From Heliopora coerulea (taxonomy: Eukaryota; Cnidaria; Anthozoa; Scleralcyonacea; Helioporidae), in NCBI GenBank assembly GCA_030142905.1, contig JASJOG010000107.1, positions 1-64,000 on the forward strand: a stretch of 64,000 nt of DNA. Direction: 5' to 3'. Position 1 is the first letter of the stretch. Every line of letters begins with the position of its first letter. The notes under the pieces are model-generated. The model saw only the letters and a program-made list of their open reading frames with translations. It made no database searches and was not told the DNA's origin. Positions 31,021 through 41,038 of this stretch are shown here, one piece after another. A program made the position numbers and the translations under genes.

Positions 31021-34000
31021 TTGACCTTATTTCGAAAGTTGGAAATTGGTCGAAAAATCGTCAAAAACCAAAGGTTAACCCATTTACTTTTTGGTCAAAT
31101 TTTTCCACCTAAAATGTTCAACGTAATTTCACCGAAAAACCACTCAAATCACTGCAAAACTACTTTCTATGCAATAAACTTTCACATTCTGCTCTTATTT
31201 GAAAAGTTGAAAATTAGTCGAAAAATCATCAAAAACCAAAGGTTAACCCCTTTACTTTTTGGTCAAATTTTTCCAACTAAAATATTCAACGTAATTTCGC
31301 TCAAAAACCACTCAGATCACTGCAAAACTACTTTCTTTGCAATAAACTTTCACATTCTGCTCTTATTTGGAAAGTTGAAAATTGGTCGAAAAATCGTAGA
31401 AAACCAAAGGTTAACCCCTTTACTTTTAGGTCAAATTTTACCACCTAAAATATTCAACGTAATTTCACCGAAAAACCACTGAAATCACTGCAAAACTAGT
31501 TTTTATGCAATAAACTTTCATACCTTGACCTTATTTCGAAAGTTGGAAATTGGTCGAAAAATCATCAAAAACCAAAGGTTAACCCCTTTACTTTTTGGTC
31601 AAATTCTTCCACCTAAAATATTCAACATAATTTCATGGAAAACCCACTGAAATCACAGCAAAACTAGTTTATATGCAATAAACCTTCTTATTTTGACCTT
31701 ATTTCGAAAGTTTTAAATTGGTCGAAAAATCATCAAAAACCAAAGGTTAACCCCTTTACTTTTTGGTCAAATTTTTCCACCCAAAATTTTCAACGTAATT
31801 TCACTCAAAAACCACTCAGATGACTGCAAAACTACTTTCTATGCAATAAACTTTCACATTCTGCTCTTATTTGGAAAGTTGAAAATTGGTCGTAAAATCG
31901 TCAAATACCAAAGGTTAACCCCTTTAGTTTTTGGCGAACTTTTTCCACCTAAAATATTCAACGTAATTTCACCGATAAACCACTCAAATCACTGCAAAAG
32001 TACTTTCCATGCAATAAAATTTCATATTTTGACCTTATTTCGAAAGTTGGAAATTGGTCGAAAAATCGTCAAAAACCAAAGGTTAATCCTTTTACTTTTT
32101 GGTCAAATTTTTCCACCTAAAATATTCAACGTAATTTCACCGAAAAACCACTCAAATCACTGCAAAACTACTTTCTATGCAATAAATTTTCATATTTTCA
32201 CCTTATTTCGAAAGTTGGAAACATGTCGAAAAATTGTCAAAAACCAAATGTTAACACCTTTACTTTTTAGTCAAATTTTTCCACCTAAAATATTCCACGT
32301 AATTTCACCGAAAATCCACTGAAATCACTGCAAAACTAGTTTCTATGCAATAAACTTTCATATTTTGACCTTATTTCGAAAGTTGGAAACATGTCGAAAA
32401 ATTGTCAAAAACCAAATGTTAACACCTTTACTTTTTGGTCAAATTTTTCCACCTAAAATAGTCCACGTAATTTCACCGAAAATCCACTGAAATCACTGCA
32501 AAACTAGTTTCTATGCAATAAACTTTCATACCTTGATCTTATTTCGAAAGTTGGAAATTGGTCGAAAAACCGTCAAAAACCAAAGGTTAACCCCTTTACT
32601 TTTTGGTCAAATTTTTCCACCTAAAATGTTCAACGTAATTTCACCGAAAAACCACTCAAATCACTGCAAAACTACTTTCTATGCAATAAACTTTCATATT
32701 TTGACCTTATTTCGAAAGTTGGAAACATGTTGAAAAATCGTTAAAAAGCAAAGGTTAACCCCTTTACTTTTTGGTCAAATTTTTCCACCTAAAATATTCA
32801 CCGTAATTTCACCGATAAACCACTGAAATCACTGCAAAACTACTTTCTGTGCAATAAACTTTCATATTTTGACCTTATTTCGAAAGTTAGAAATTGGTCG
32901 AAAAATCTTCAAAAACCAAAGGTTAACCCCTTTACATTTTGGTCAAATTTTTCCACCTAAAATGTTGAAAGTAATTTCACCGAAAAAACCACTCAAATCA
33001 CTGCAAAACAAATTTCTATGCAATAAACTTTCATATTTTCACCATATTTCGAAAGTTGAAAATTGGTATAAGAATCGTCAAAAACCAAAGGCTAACCCCT
33101 TTACTTTTTGGTCAAATTTTTCCACCTAAAATATTCACCGTAATTTCACCGATAAACCACTGAAATCACTGCAAAACTACTTTCTATGCAATAAACTTTC
33201 ATATAATGACCTTATTTCGAAAGTTAGAAATTGGTCGAAAAATCGTCAAAAACCAAAGGTTAACCCCCTTTACTTTTTGGTCAAATTTTTCCACCTTAAG
33301 TATTCAACGTAATTTCACCGAAAAACCACTGAAATCACAGCAAAACTACTTTCTATGCAATAAACTTTCATATTTTCACCTTATTTCGAAAGTTAGAAAT
33401 TGGTCGAAAAATCTTCAAAAACCAAAGGTTAACCCCCTTTACTTTTTGGTCAAATTTTTCCACCTAAAATTTTCAACGTAATTTAGCTCAAAAACCACTC
33501 AGATCACTGCAAAACTACTTTCTTTGCAATAAACTTTCACATTCTGCTCTTATTTGGAAAGTTGAAAATTGGTCGAAAAATCGTAAAAAACCAAAGGTTA
33601 ACCCCTTTACTTTTTGGTCAAATTTTTCCACCTAAAATATTCAACGTAATTTCACCGAAAAACCACTCAAATCACTGCAAAACTAGTTTCTATGCAATAA
33701 ACCTTCATATTTTGACCTTATTTCGAAAGTTGGAAATTGGTCGAAAAATCATCAAAAACCAAAGGTTAACCCCTTTACTTTTTGGTCAAATTTTTCCACC
33801 TAAAATTTTAAACGTAATTTCGCTCAAAAACCACTCAGATGACTGCAAAACTACTTTCTATGCAATAAACTTTCACATTCTGCTCTTATTTGGAAAGTTG
33901 AAAATTGGTCGAAAAATCGTCAAAAACCAAAGGTTAACCCATTTACTTTTTGGTCAAATTCTTCCACCTAAAATATTCAACGTAATTTCACCGAAAACCC

Positions 34001-34280
34001 ACTGAAATCACTGCAAAACTAGTTTCTATGCAATAAACTTTCATAATTTCACCTTATTTCGAAAGTTGGATATTGGTCGAAAGATTGTCAAAAAACCAAA
34101 GGATAATCCCTTTACTTTTCGTCAAATTTTTCCACCTAAAATATTCAGCATAATTTCAAAGAAAAAGCTACTCAAATCACTGTATTAATAGTTTCTATGC
34201 AGTAAACTTTCATATTTTGACCTTATTTCGAAAGTTGGTAATTGGTCGAAAAATCGTAAAAAACCAAAAGTTAACCGCTT

Positions 34281-35290
34281 TGGGTTTTTGGTGAAATTTG
34301 TCGACATCAAAAACTGCGTGAAAGTCTATCTAAATTTCCTCAAATCAGTCTAAAACTACATCCTTTGCTGTAAATGTTAATATCTGAACCGCGTTTTGAA
34401 AGTTTCAGATTGGTCGAAAAATCGTCGAAAACCAAAGGGTAACCCTTTTACTTTTTGGTCAAATTTCTCGACCTGTAAAACTACGTGAAATTACATCTAA
34501 AATTGCTCAAATCAGTCTAAAAGTATATCCTTTTCCGTAAACATTCATGTCTGAACGTAATTTCAAAAGTTTCAGATTGATCAAAAATTGTGAAAAACCA
34601 AAGGTTAACCCCTTTGGTTTTTTGGGCAAATTTTTCGACCTCTAAAACTACGTGAAATTCGATCTAAAATTGCTCAAATCAGTCTAAAACCATATGCTTT
34701 GGCCTAAATAATAATATCTGAATCTCATTTTCAAAGTTTCAGCTGGGTCAAAAAATCGTCAAAAACTAAAGGTTAACCTCTGGTTTTTTCGTCAAATTTC
34801 TCGACCTGTAAAACTACGTAAAATTCCGTTTAAATTTGCTCAAATCTGTCTAAAACTATATCCTTTGGCCTAAATATTCATATCTGAATCTCATTTCGAT
34901 AGTTTTAGATGGGTCGAAAAATCGTCAAAAACCAAAGGTTAACCCGGTGCTTTTTGGTCAAATTTGGCGACCTCCAAAACTCAATCAGATTTAATGTAAA
35001 ATGACTTAAATGGATCGAAATCTACATTCTTTTTTACGTTAATAATTATTGCTTTTTTCTAAAGTTTGAGTGAGGGCGAAACACTTTCTTGAGCTATCTA
35101 TTTATCCGTTTACATTTTGGTAAAATATTTTTACCTTGAAAATTTAATGACATTTTAGCCTTAAATGACCCTAAAAAGACTATTCGGAAGGTTCGCATGT
35201 TGAGTTTATGAGAAACGTTTTATATTTTTAGAAAAACTATCGAATACCATGGTTAACATGTTAAGTTTTGGCCAAATTTTACTTACGAAA
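34281..35290 (+). repeat. Decayed satellite monomers at the inner edge of the left array
   Basis: The monomer landmarks persist but diverge step by step. GTTAACC-type centres are seen near 34,275, 34,435, 34,606, 34,765, 34,937 and 35,253, a spacing of roughly 158-172 bp. New variants appear that are absent from the main array (AAACTACGTGAAATT, TCGACCTGTAAAAC). The last recognisable unit, near 35,250, carries CCATGGTTAAC. Such decay is usual where homogenising recombination fades at an array edge. Confidence 0.85.
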
Positions 35291-35324
35291 GTGAAAGCAA
35301 TGGTTGCTGGTTGTCTTTTATTTA

Positions 35325-35373
35325 TGACGTCTTATCCCATTGTTTGCACTCGTGACGAAGAACGATGACGTGA
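35325..35373 (+). promoter_or_regulatory. Two CRE/ATF-like motifs upstream of the F-box gene
   Basis: TGACGTCT (35,325-35,332) and TGACGTGA (35,366-35,373) each match the cAMP-response element TGACGTCA in seven of eight bases. They lie about 60-105 bp before the start codon at 35,432, in the first non-satellite DNA after the array edge. Promoter function is inferred from position only; no TATA box is evident. Confidence 0.35.
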
Positions 35374-35431
35374 CAACCGGGGCTGAAGACGACACTTAAA
35401 AAAATCAAGTTCCTTAACGTGTGTTCAGAGC

Positions 35432-35897
35432 ATGAAATTCAGTGATCTTCCGGAGGATGTTATTCTGGTGATATTTTCATGCCTAAACGTCCAAGAGCTC
35501 GGGAAAGTTTCATCCGTGTGTAAACAATGGTGGCGCCTGGCAAAAGACCAATGTTTGTGGAAAATTGTCGATCTACGGAACCAAGAGCGCGCAAGCAACC
35601 ACAGCTTTCTCTGGCGAGAAGATAAAGTGAATAGCGTCATAAACAACTTCTTGTCACGTCATACAACCGACCTTATTGTTCAGAGTCGTTTAAGTTTTGG
35701 AACCTTAAGAAATTTGAGCAATAAATGCCCGAACTTGAAACAACTGATTCTGTTCGCATGTGAATTAAAGGACAATTCGCCCTACGTTGGACAGCTCCGT
35801 TTTCCGGAACTGAAAACGCTCGACTGGAGAATGACCACCGGATATTTGGCAGAAATCGCTCATTTGTCTGTGGAATGTAAAAATGTCGAAAATCTAG
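35432..35897 (+). CDS. F-box/LRR gene exon 1
   Basis: It encodes the F-box and the first leucine-rich repeats, residues 1-155 plus one base of codon 156. The donor is AATCTAG|GTAATTTC. Reading through the donor adds about 20 unrelated residues before a stop, so splicing is preferred. Confidence 0.85.
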
Positions 35898-37811
35898 GTA
35901 ATTTCTACTTTACGATACTCTGTAAATCTAGTATTCGTAATTGGATGAACTGGAAGTGATGATTAAGCCGATACAAAATAGTATACGTTTCTCCGTTCCA
36001 AGTTCTAGTTTGTTAAGCGGATAATTTAGGGATGAACCTCGAGTTTCTGGCATTTTGGAATTGTTTAACTTTTCCAAATTTCTTAGTATTATTTTACCTT
36101 GGCTGAAGCCATACGATGGCAACGGTGGCAACTTAGTATTTTGCTCTGAGAAACGGCAGGAGAATGCAAGACTTACCTTTACTAGAGTTAAAAAAAGCTC
36201 TCTCATCGTAGGCAAGAAAAGAAGACACCTTGAGTAGCAAAACAATTCCAGATCCGGGTAAAGAAAAGCACAAATAATATACAATACAGGATGAAACCTC
36301 CAAGGAATGAACAAGTATTTCTCGATTATTGTTCTCGAGTCGAAAACCATCTCCATTTCATAAACTCAAAAACCGAAACTAATTAGACAATACTACTTAG
36401 ACCATCAGTTTAAAAATCAATGCAAGGCTACGGTGTCATGAAGCGTAGGCCGCATCGAGGAATTCTGTTTTGGAGCACCAAAACATATTCCCGTCTTACC
36501 AAAAACGCAGTCATATTAGTGACAGAATGCGTTGGACCCATTGCTTCTCAAAGAGTAAAAGTTGAGAATCAATTTTAAAAAAATCGAGGAAATTAGTCCT
36601 CAGTGGTAATTAGTAATGCAATCCGAACAGAATACAATTCAGAAGGTATATAGTCAAGAAAATCGCGATAAAAGTTTCTAACATGAGAAATGAGTGTGTT
36701 GACCTGGTGAAATTTTCAGTATATTTGAAGGGTATCGTTCCCCCTTAAGAAAACCTCCATTACTAGAGTTTTAACATTTTCACGTTGTTTCGCAGGGGTG
36801 GGCCGACGATTGACAAACGTGTCGAGCGAACAACTTTTCATCGACAAGTTTCACCTTAAGGTCATCGACTGTCACGAATCTGTCTTCATAACTGACCGCT
36901 CACTCGAAACTCTTGCAAACAACTGTCCGCAACTCACGTCTGCTTCCTTCATCAACTGTCGAAATCTCCGGGGAATTGCGCTACCAAACCTTATCTCTGG
37001 CTGCCCGAAATTGAAGACCTTGCGCATGCGCGGCGAGACACTCCAAGAAAGCCCTTTCCTGCAAGTGAACTGGGGAGAGACATCGCTGACCGAATTAGAC
37101 CTCCAGAACGTTCACCAAATAACGGAAGCAACACTTCTAGTAATGCTGCTATCACTACAAAGGTTGAGATTCTTAAGGTGTCCGGTGACAGATAACATGC
37201 TTGCTCATTTGCGGTCCGGGTTTGCGGAGCTAGAAGTGTTGAAAATTCAGAGCAGTCACGCAATCTCGCAGGACTTGCTCGCGGTATTCTTGTGCGCATG
37301 TCCGAACCTGAGTGTTCTTGATCTCTCAACTCAGCCCGTGAGCTCGCAAGAGTTCGCGACATTTCTTCCATGTTTAGCTCGGTTGAAGTGGGTTAACATC
37401 GCCGGGGATAACGAGACGGCAATTTCAGTGAACCTTCTTCAGCAATTCTGTCCAGTCCTTCAAGTGCTCTCCATTCAATTCTACCGGGGCTTTCATAACT
37501 CAGAGCTCAGTGAATCTCTGGTTGACCTCATACAAACGAATCCGCACGTACGGAAAGTATTGGTCAGCGGTATTGACATTAAGGGAATAATCGATGAAAC
37601 GCGCTTGGCTTTGGATGGGAGATTGGGCGCAAGGACGGTGGAGGTGATCGTGGACGAGTGCTTTGAAGGAACAGAAATAGTTTCGCCAATGCATTCGCTG
37701 GATAACGTCTTAAGGTTTACTTTCAAAGATTACCAGGCGATTTCTGAGAAACGAGTAACGGGTTCGAGTTCAATGTCGGTTAATCGATTCTTGGATCAAA
37801 GACGCGAATAA
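35432..37811 (+). CDS. F-box/leucine-rich-repeat protein, two exons, 493 aa
   Basis: Exon 1 is 35,432-35,897, ending CTAG|GTAATT in phase 1. Exon 2 is 36,796-37,811, after TTTCGCAG, ending in TAA. The joined frame gives 493 residues. Residues 3-48 form a typical F-box: SDLPEDVILVIFSCL, then C30KQWW and L42WKIVDL, the Skp1-binding fold. The rest is leucine-rich repeats of the cysteine-containing FBXL type, visible as NKCPNLKQLIL, NNCPQLTSASFINC, SGCPKLKTLRM, CACPNLSVLDLS and QFCPVLQVLSIQ. Proteins of this class bring substrates to SCF ubiquitin ligases in cytoplasm or nucleus. The N-terminal third recalls FBXL12 from memory, but this protein is longer, so I give no symbol. The ATG chosen is the first in the frame and begins the F-box directly. 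The substrate is unknown. Confidence 0.88.
35898..36795 (+). other. Intron of the F-box/LRR gene
   Basis: This 898-bp intron has a GT donor and an AG acceptor preceded by TTTTCACGTTGTTTCGC. It contains antisense open stretches without recognisable domains, and I see no gene in it. Confidence 0.8.
36796..37811 (+). CDS. F-box/LRR gene exon 2
   Basis: It completes codon 156 as glycine and encodes the remaining 337 residues, mostly leucine-rich repeats, with a C-terminal non-repeat tail rich in charged residues. The stop is TAA at 37,809-37,811. Confidence 0.85.
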
Positions 37812-38136
37812 TGTTGGGAGATGAACAAAGATGAGTTTTACAGGGAACAACATGGACTAAAACTGACTGAACAACGAGAAACTGCAATTATAACCAGGAA
37901 CGAGAAATTCCGAGAAGCAACGAAGACTAACGATGGACGAACGAGAGAAAACGAAAAACGAGCACCAAATGAAGTTGTAGTCTTCCGAGAGAACAGAATA
38001 CTCGTGGGTATTCGCACTCGAACTTCGGGATATCAGAAGACACGATGAACTATAACAGTTCATACGAGTATTGCAGCCATGGTAAGCTGCAGCTCAGTGC
38101 TGATAAAACCCTGGTCGGTCAGTTATTCATAATAAA
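37812..38136 (+). promoter_or_regulatory. Probable 3' UTR and polyadenylation signal of the F-box/LRR gene
   Basis: AATAAA occurs at 38,131-38,136, about 320 bases after the stop codon. The stretch between shows no separate gene that I recognise. The transcript end is inferred. Confidence 0.4.
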
Positions 38137-38379
38137 TTACTTGACAGATGTTTTTCTCATCCGTATTCTCCCTTAATAGACTTTTAAGGTGATCGAATAG
38201 TGGACCTTTCACAAGGAAATTTACAGTGTTAGACAATGTGACCTTACGTGATGAGAACTCAAAACATTCAGAGTTTTTATCTAATAGTTCAAACACAAGT
38301 TTGAGTCTTTTATCAGGGGTTACAAACACGAGAATCAAATGAAACCCAAAAATGAAGCCCCGAGGTGTTTGCTGTTTTC

Positions 38380-38790
38380 AAGTGTTTAGACTGGCTTCTC
38401 AAACGAGCATTCGCTATGATTTATTGCATGTTTGTTTCATTGATTTGCTTCTGTAAATTAAGAAATGTGATCCAGATCACCAGTGGTTTTCATTGTGTAT
38501 CAAAATACATGCACGTAATCTTGTACAAGTTTACGGATTGGCTACTGTGGTTCATGAGTTGTTAACGAGTTTAAGAATACTCTTTCTCAAACGCGTTAAT
38601 AATTCATGAATTATCGTAGCCAATCGATAAACGTGTACCACGTCACATGCATGCATTTTGATACCCAATGAAAACCTGTAGGAAATTCCGTAGTGACCTG
38701 GATCACATTTCTTAATTTACATATTCAAATCAATGAAAACGTGCAGTAAATTGACCGGAATGCTCCCTTGAGAAGCTAGTTCAAGCACGC
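38380..38790. mobile_element. Foldback (inverted-repeat) element, about 410 bp
   Basis: The left arm (about 38,390-38,580) and right arm (about 38,600-38,780) are imperfect inverted copies. Shared stretches are GCTTCTCAA, TAAATTAAGAAATGTGATCC, GTATCAAAAT, GTTTACGGATTGGCTAC against GTTTATCGATTGGCTAC, and AATTCATGA at the centre. No transposase is present. It lies between the two intact genes. Confidence 0.75.
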
Positions 38791-39204
38791 ATCGTGTTTC
38801 ATCAGGGAACCCTAAACACTACAATTTTTCCTCGTGTTTAGAACCCCTGATGAAACACCCAATTGTGTTTGAAGTATCACATACAATAAACGTCCCGAAA
38901 AAGTTAAAAACTCAAGCTAAATAACAAAGAAATGAAGGAAATAGAATTTCGAGCTAATCCCCGAAGTCACAAAAAACATTTCGTTAATACTAAGATTAGT
39001 AGAAACTTAGTCGAGTACTATTGCAAATGCTATATTCTGATTGGCTACGCTATTCGCTATCTATTCGTCTATAGATAGCTAGTAGCGAAAATGGCTTCCG
39101 CCTCTCGTTTTTTTGAAGTTTCTGAAAACCAAATAGAATGCTTACTTGAAACTGTAATCCCATAGAAGACGAAAAATGTCCTTTGCAAAGTGTGTTTCTA
39201 CTAA
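38791..39204. other. Intergenic stretch, repeat-derived
   Basis: It contains TCAGGGAACCC and a reversed GTGTTTAGAACCCCTGATGA within 60 bases (38,800-38,860), an inverted pair related to the CGTGTTTTATCAGGG ends of the foldback at 46,690. A small hairpin GCTATCTAT/ATAGATAGC lies near 39,056-39,080. No gene is seen. Confidence 0.5.
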
Positions 39205-39309
39205 AACAATTAGATTATTCGCTCTCGATTTCTATGAGGTGATAGTTGACGAGGGCAAAGCCCTCGTCAACTATCACCTCAGAAATTTCGAGCTCATAAT
39301 CTAATTGTT
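39205..39309. repeat. Long palindrome: near-complete hairpin with a perfect 22-bp inner stem
   Basis: 39,235-39,256 is the exact reverse complement of 39,260-39,281, with only AAA between them. The outer arms continue imperfectly to AACAATTAGATTAT at 39,205 and ATAATCTAATTGTT ending at 39,309. It could be a foldback transposon core or a precursor-microRNA-like hairpin. Sequence alone does not decide. Confidence 0.85.
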
Positions 39310-40472
39310 AAATATGAACCGAAATTATGCTTGCGTTGGGTTTTTACAAACTGGATAGGTTTCCAAGTGGATAAACTAGTTTTCTTGTGGAGGTTTACCC
39401 GAGCGGATATCGAATGAAGAGAGTTAACAACTGAATTTATACACGGGCTAAATTTTCTTATTATATGGTTGACCTAAGCTTTCGGTCCGTTCTCCAAATT
39501 AGCCATGCTGATTGGTTGCCGAACGGTCCGAGGTTTTCCGATTTTGGACCGATCCAACACGATTTTTATTCCGGACCGATGAGTTTCGGCGGGAAAATCT
39601 TGGAGATGATTTTAAAGAAACTTCAGAAGAATTATCTAAAATGAAAAATTCCGACTAATACATTGTACTGGTACACTATTACTACTTTTGCTTAAAGCTA
39701 ATTGTGCAAAAGTAAGACAAATGAATATTCAACTGGTGGAAACAAGAAACTAAACGAACAAGTTACGAGGTAAATTAAATGGCAATATCCGACGACGAAA
39801 ACCTAGTTAAAACGAGAAAGAAACCCAACCAAAAAGCCATAAAGTAAATTACTCATTAACCTCGTTTCCTTGTCCCGTACAGAAAGTATTTGCTATCGGC
39901 TTTTCCCGCACAGGCCTCGCTCCTTCGTCGCCAGGTCTGTACGAAAACCTCAGGCAAATCCCTCCCCGTACGGACCACGCTCTCGGTTAATAAGTATTTA
40001 GTACTGAATTGGGAGTTATCGACTGGGATAAGAAGTTATCCAAACTTTGTGCTTGAACTAAAGTCTCCAGCTGTGAAGTTAATTAGGCGGAATGGTGTTT
40101 GCAGATTTGACGAGGCCCCAGTTATTATGAGATTCGATTCAATATGAATACCTTTCACACCAAAAGCGGGAAAAAATAGTACCCACAAATGGTTATTGTC
40201 GGAAAAACAAGCGAATTATGCGGCCCCCATAAGCACGAGTTGCCCTAACAAGCAGTTCTGTGATCCCAAGTGGCTGAAGAGCAAACCGTATTGACCTAAA
40301 TACCACAGTTATCGCCTTCAACAGGAAACATATGTCTCCTACCGATGTCTCCCCTCTTACGAGTAAAATCGTCTGGTCCACAATCTCTTCGTTCTCTGAA
40401 TACTCAGGATAGCTCAACACGTGTATCCGTTTTTGTCAGGGAAACGCCGAAATTCATCTGAGAATAATGGGG
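39310..40472. other. Intergenic stretch without a recognised gene
   Basis: There are no convincing exons. GTCCG/CGGAC-rich palindromic bits at 39,490-39,590 and CGATTTTACTCG-type sequence near 40,345-40,370 (also near 47,250-47,285 as ACGAGTAAAATC) suggest further short repeats. Confidence 0.45.
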
Positions 40473-40722
40473 GCTCTTAGAGTCAATACTCGTGCACTTC
40501 AAGACAAAACAAGAGCTCTCCAAGGCGATGTGCGCTGCTAAAGACAATCTGAACGCTCCTCATCACACTTTACGTGCTTTTCATTGCAATCTAAATGCTC
40601 TTTACCGCAATGAATGTGCTCTTCCGATACATTTACATGCTTTTCAGGGAAATAAGCGCGCTCCTCAGGCCAACTTTCGAGCTCTACAGCAGAATTTATG
40701 TGCTTCTCATTTTATCACCATT
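40473..40722 (+). repeat. Degenerate 21-bp tandem repeat, about 12 copies
   Basis: Units begin GCTCTT, GCACTT, GCTCTCC, GCTGCT, GCTCCTC, GCTTTTC and so on, at 40,473, 40,494, 40,515 (19 bp), then every 21 bases from 40,534 to 40,702. Identity outside the GCT(C/T)(T/C)(C/T)CA start is low. From 40,534 onward the frame is open and reads as 7-residue repeats such as NALYRNE, CALPIHL, HAFQGNK, RAPQANF and RALQQNL. It lies downstream of the SLC25A11 stop and may fall in that gene's 3' UTR on the other strand. No initiating ATG or gene model supports it as coding. Confidence 0.75.
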
Positions 40723-40882
40723 CATGGGGCACAAGTCATGCAAGACGGTTTTTAAAAAAATATCAAATACTTCGGTTTAAGCGGCCAGATATTAATCATG
40801 GAACATTCAGGCACAACCCGTCCACTTTTTCCTCTCTTATCTATTCTCTCAAACCATCGAAACGTTTACCAGGTCCTTACAA

Positions 40883-41038
40883 CTACGACACGCCATACAT
40901 TTTCCTGGCTAATCGCTGAAATTGTTCAAGGAAGATAAACGTTAGAACGGTATGAGGTCCTATTCTCATGTAACAAGGAGTGAATCCCTTCCACAATGAA
41001 AAGAAACCTTCTTTTCGAACGACCTTCACGATCACTTC
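40883..41038 (-). CDS. SLC25A11: SLC25A11 exon 11 (terminal)
   Basis: It encodes EVIVKVVRKEGFFSLWKGFT through GPHTVLTFIFLEQ to the stop TAG (40,885-40,883). The acceptor is TATTTCAG|G. I see no AATAAA soon after the stop on this strand. Confidence 0.95.
   Translation of the reverse strand, partial: EVIVKVVRKEGFFSLWKGFTPCYMRIGPHTVLTFIFLEQFQRLARKMYGVS

Larger units (their letters stand above)
1..34280 (+). repeat. 168-bp satellite array, higher-order organised (left array)
   Basis: About 200 head-to-tail copies of an AT-rich monomer of about 168 bp, running off the window's left end. Landmarks recur in fixed order in each unit: AAAGGTTAACCCCTTT, then TTTTTGGTCAAATTTTTCCA, CACTSAAATCACTGCAAAAC, GCAATAAACTTTCA, TTATTTCGAAAGTT and GGTCGAAAAATCGTCAAAAA. 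Spacing of equal landmarks is an exact multiple of 168 within 1-2 bases (672, 1,009, 1,345, 1,847, 2,520, 2,857, 4,200 and 12,263 bp), so indels are rare. Monomers differ by recurring substitutions, giving named subtypes such as ATTCAACG, ATTCCTCG, ATTCACCG, GTTGAAAG and TTTCAACG after the CACCTAAAAT motif. Because 168 is 56 codons, one frame stays open over several monomers. I read that as incidental, since most variants between monomers change the amino acid. Whether the array is centromeric cannot be told from sequence alone. Confidence 0.97.

Noticed and set aside
104..34005. Dozens of open frames of 60-262 codons in the satellite (also on - at 60,124-63,865)
   Set aside because: They are one frame of a 168-bp repeat whose length is divisible by 3. 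Many start only at non-ATG codons, and variation between copies is mostly amino-acid changing.
1..34280. CRISPR array
   Set aside because: The repeats are contiguous 168-bp units without unique spacers, in a eukaryotic setting with introns.
1..34280. CENP-B box in the monomer
   Set aside because: No stretch fits NTTCGNNNNANNCGGGN; TTTCGAAAGTTGGAAA lacks the CGGG half.
35928..36356. 142-aa open frame on - inside the F-box intron
   Set aside because: No recognisable domain and no supported exon structure; it overlaps a well-supported intron.
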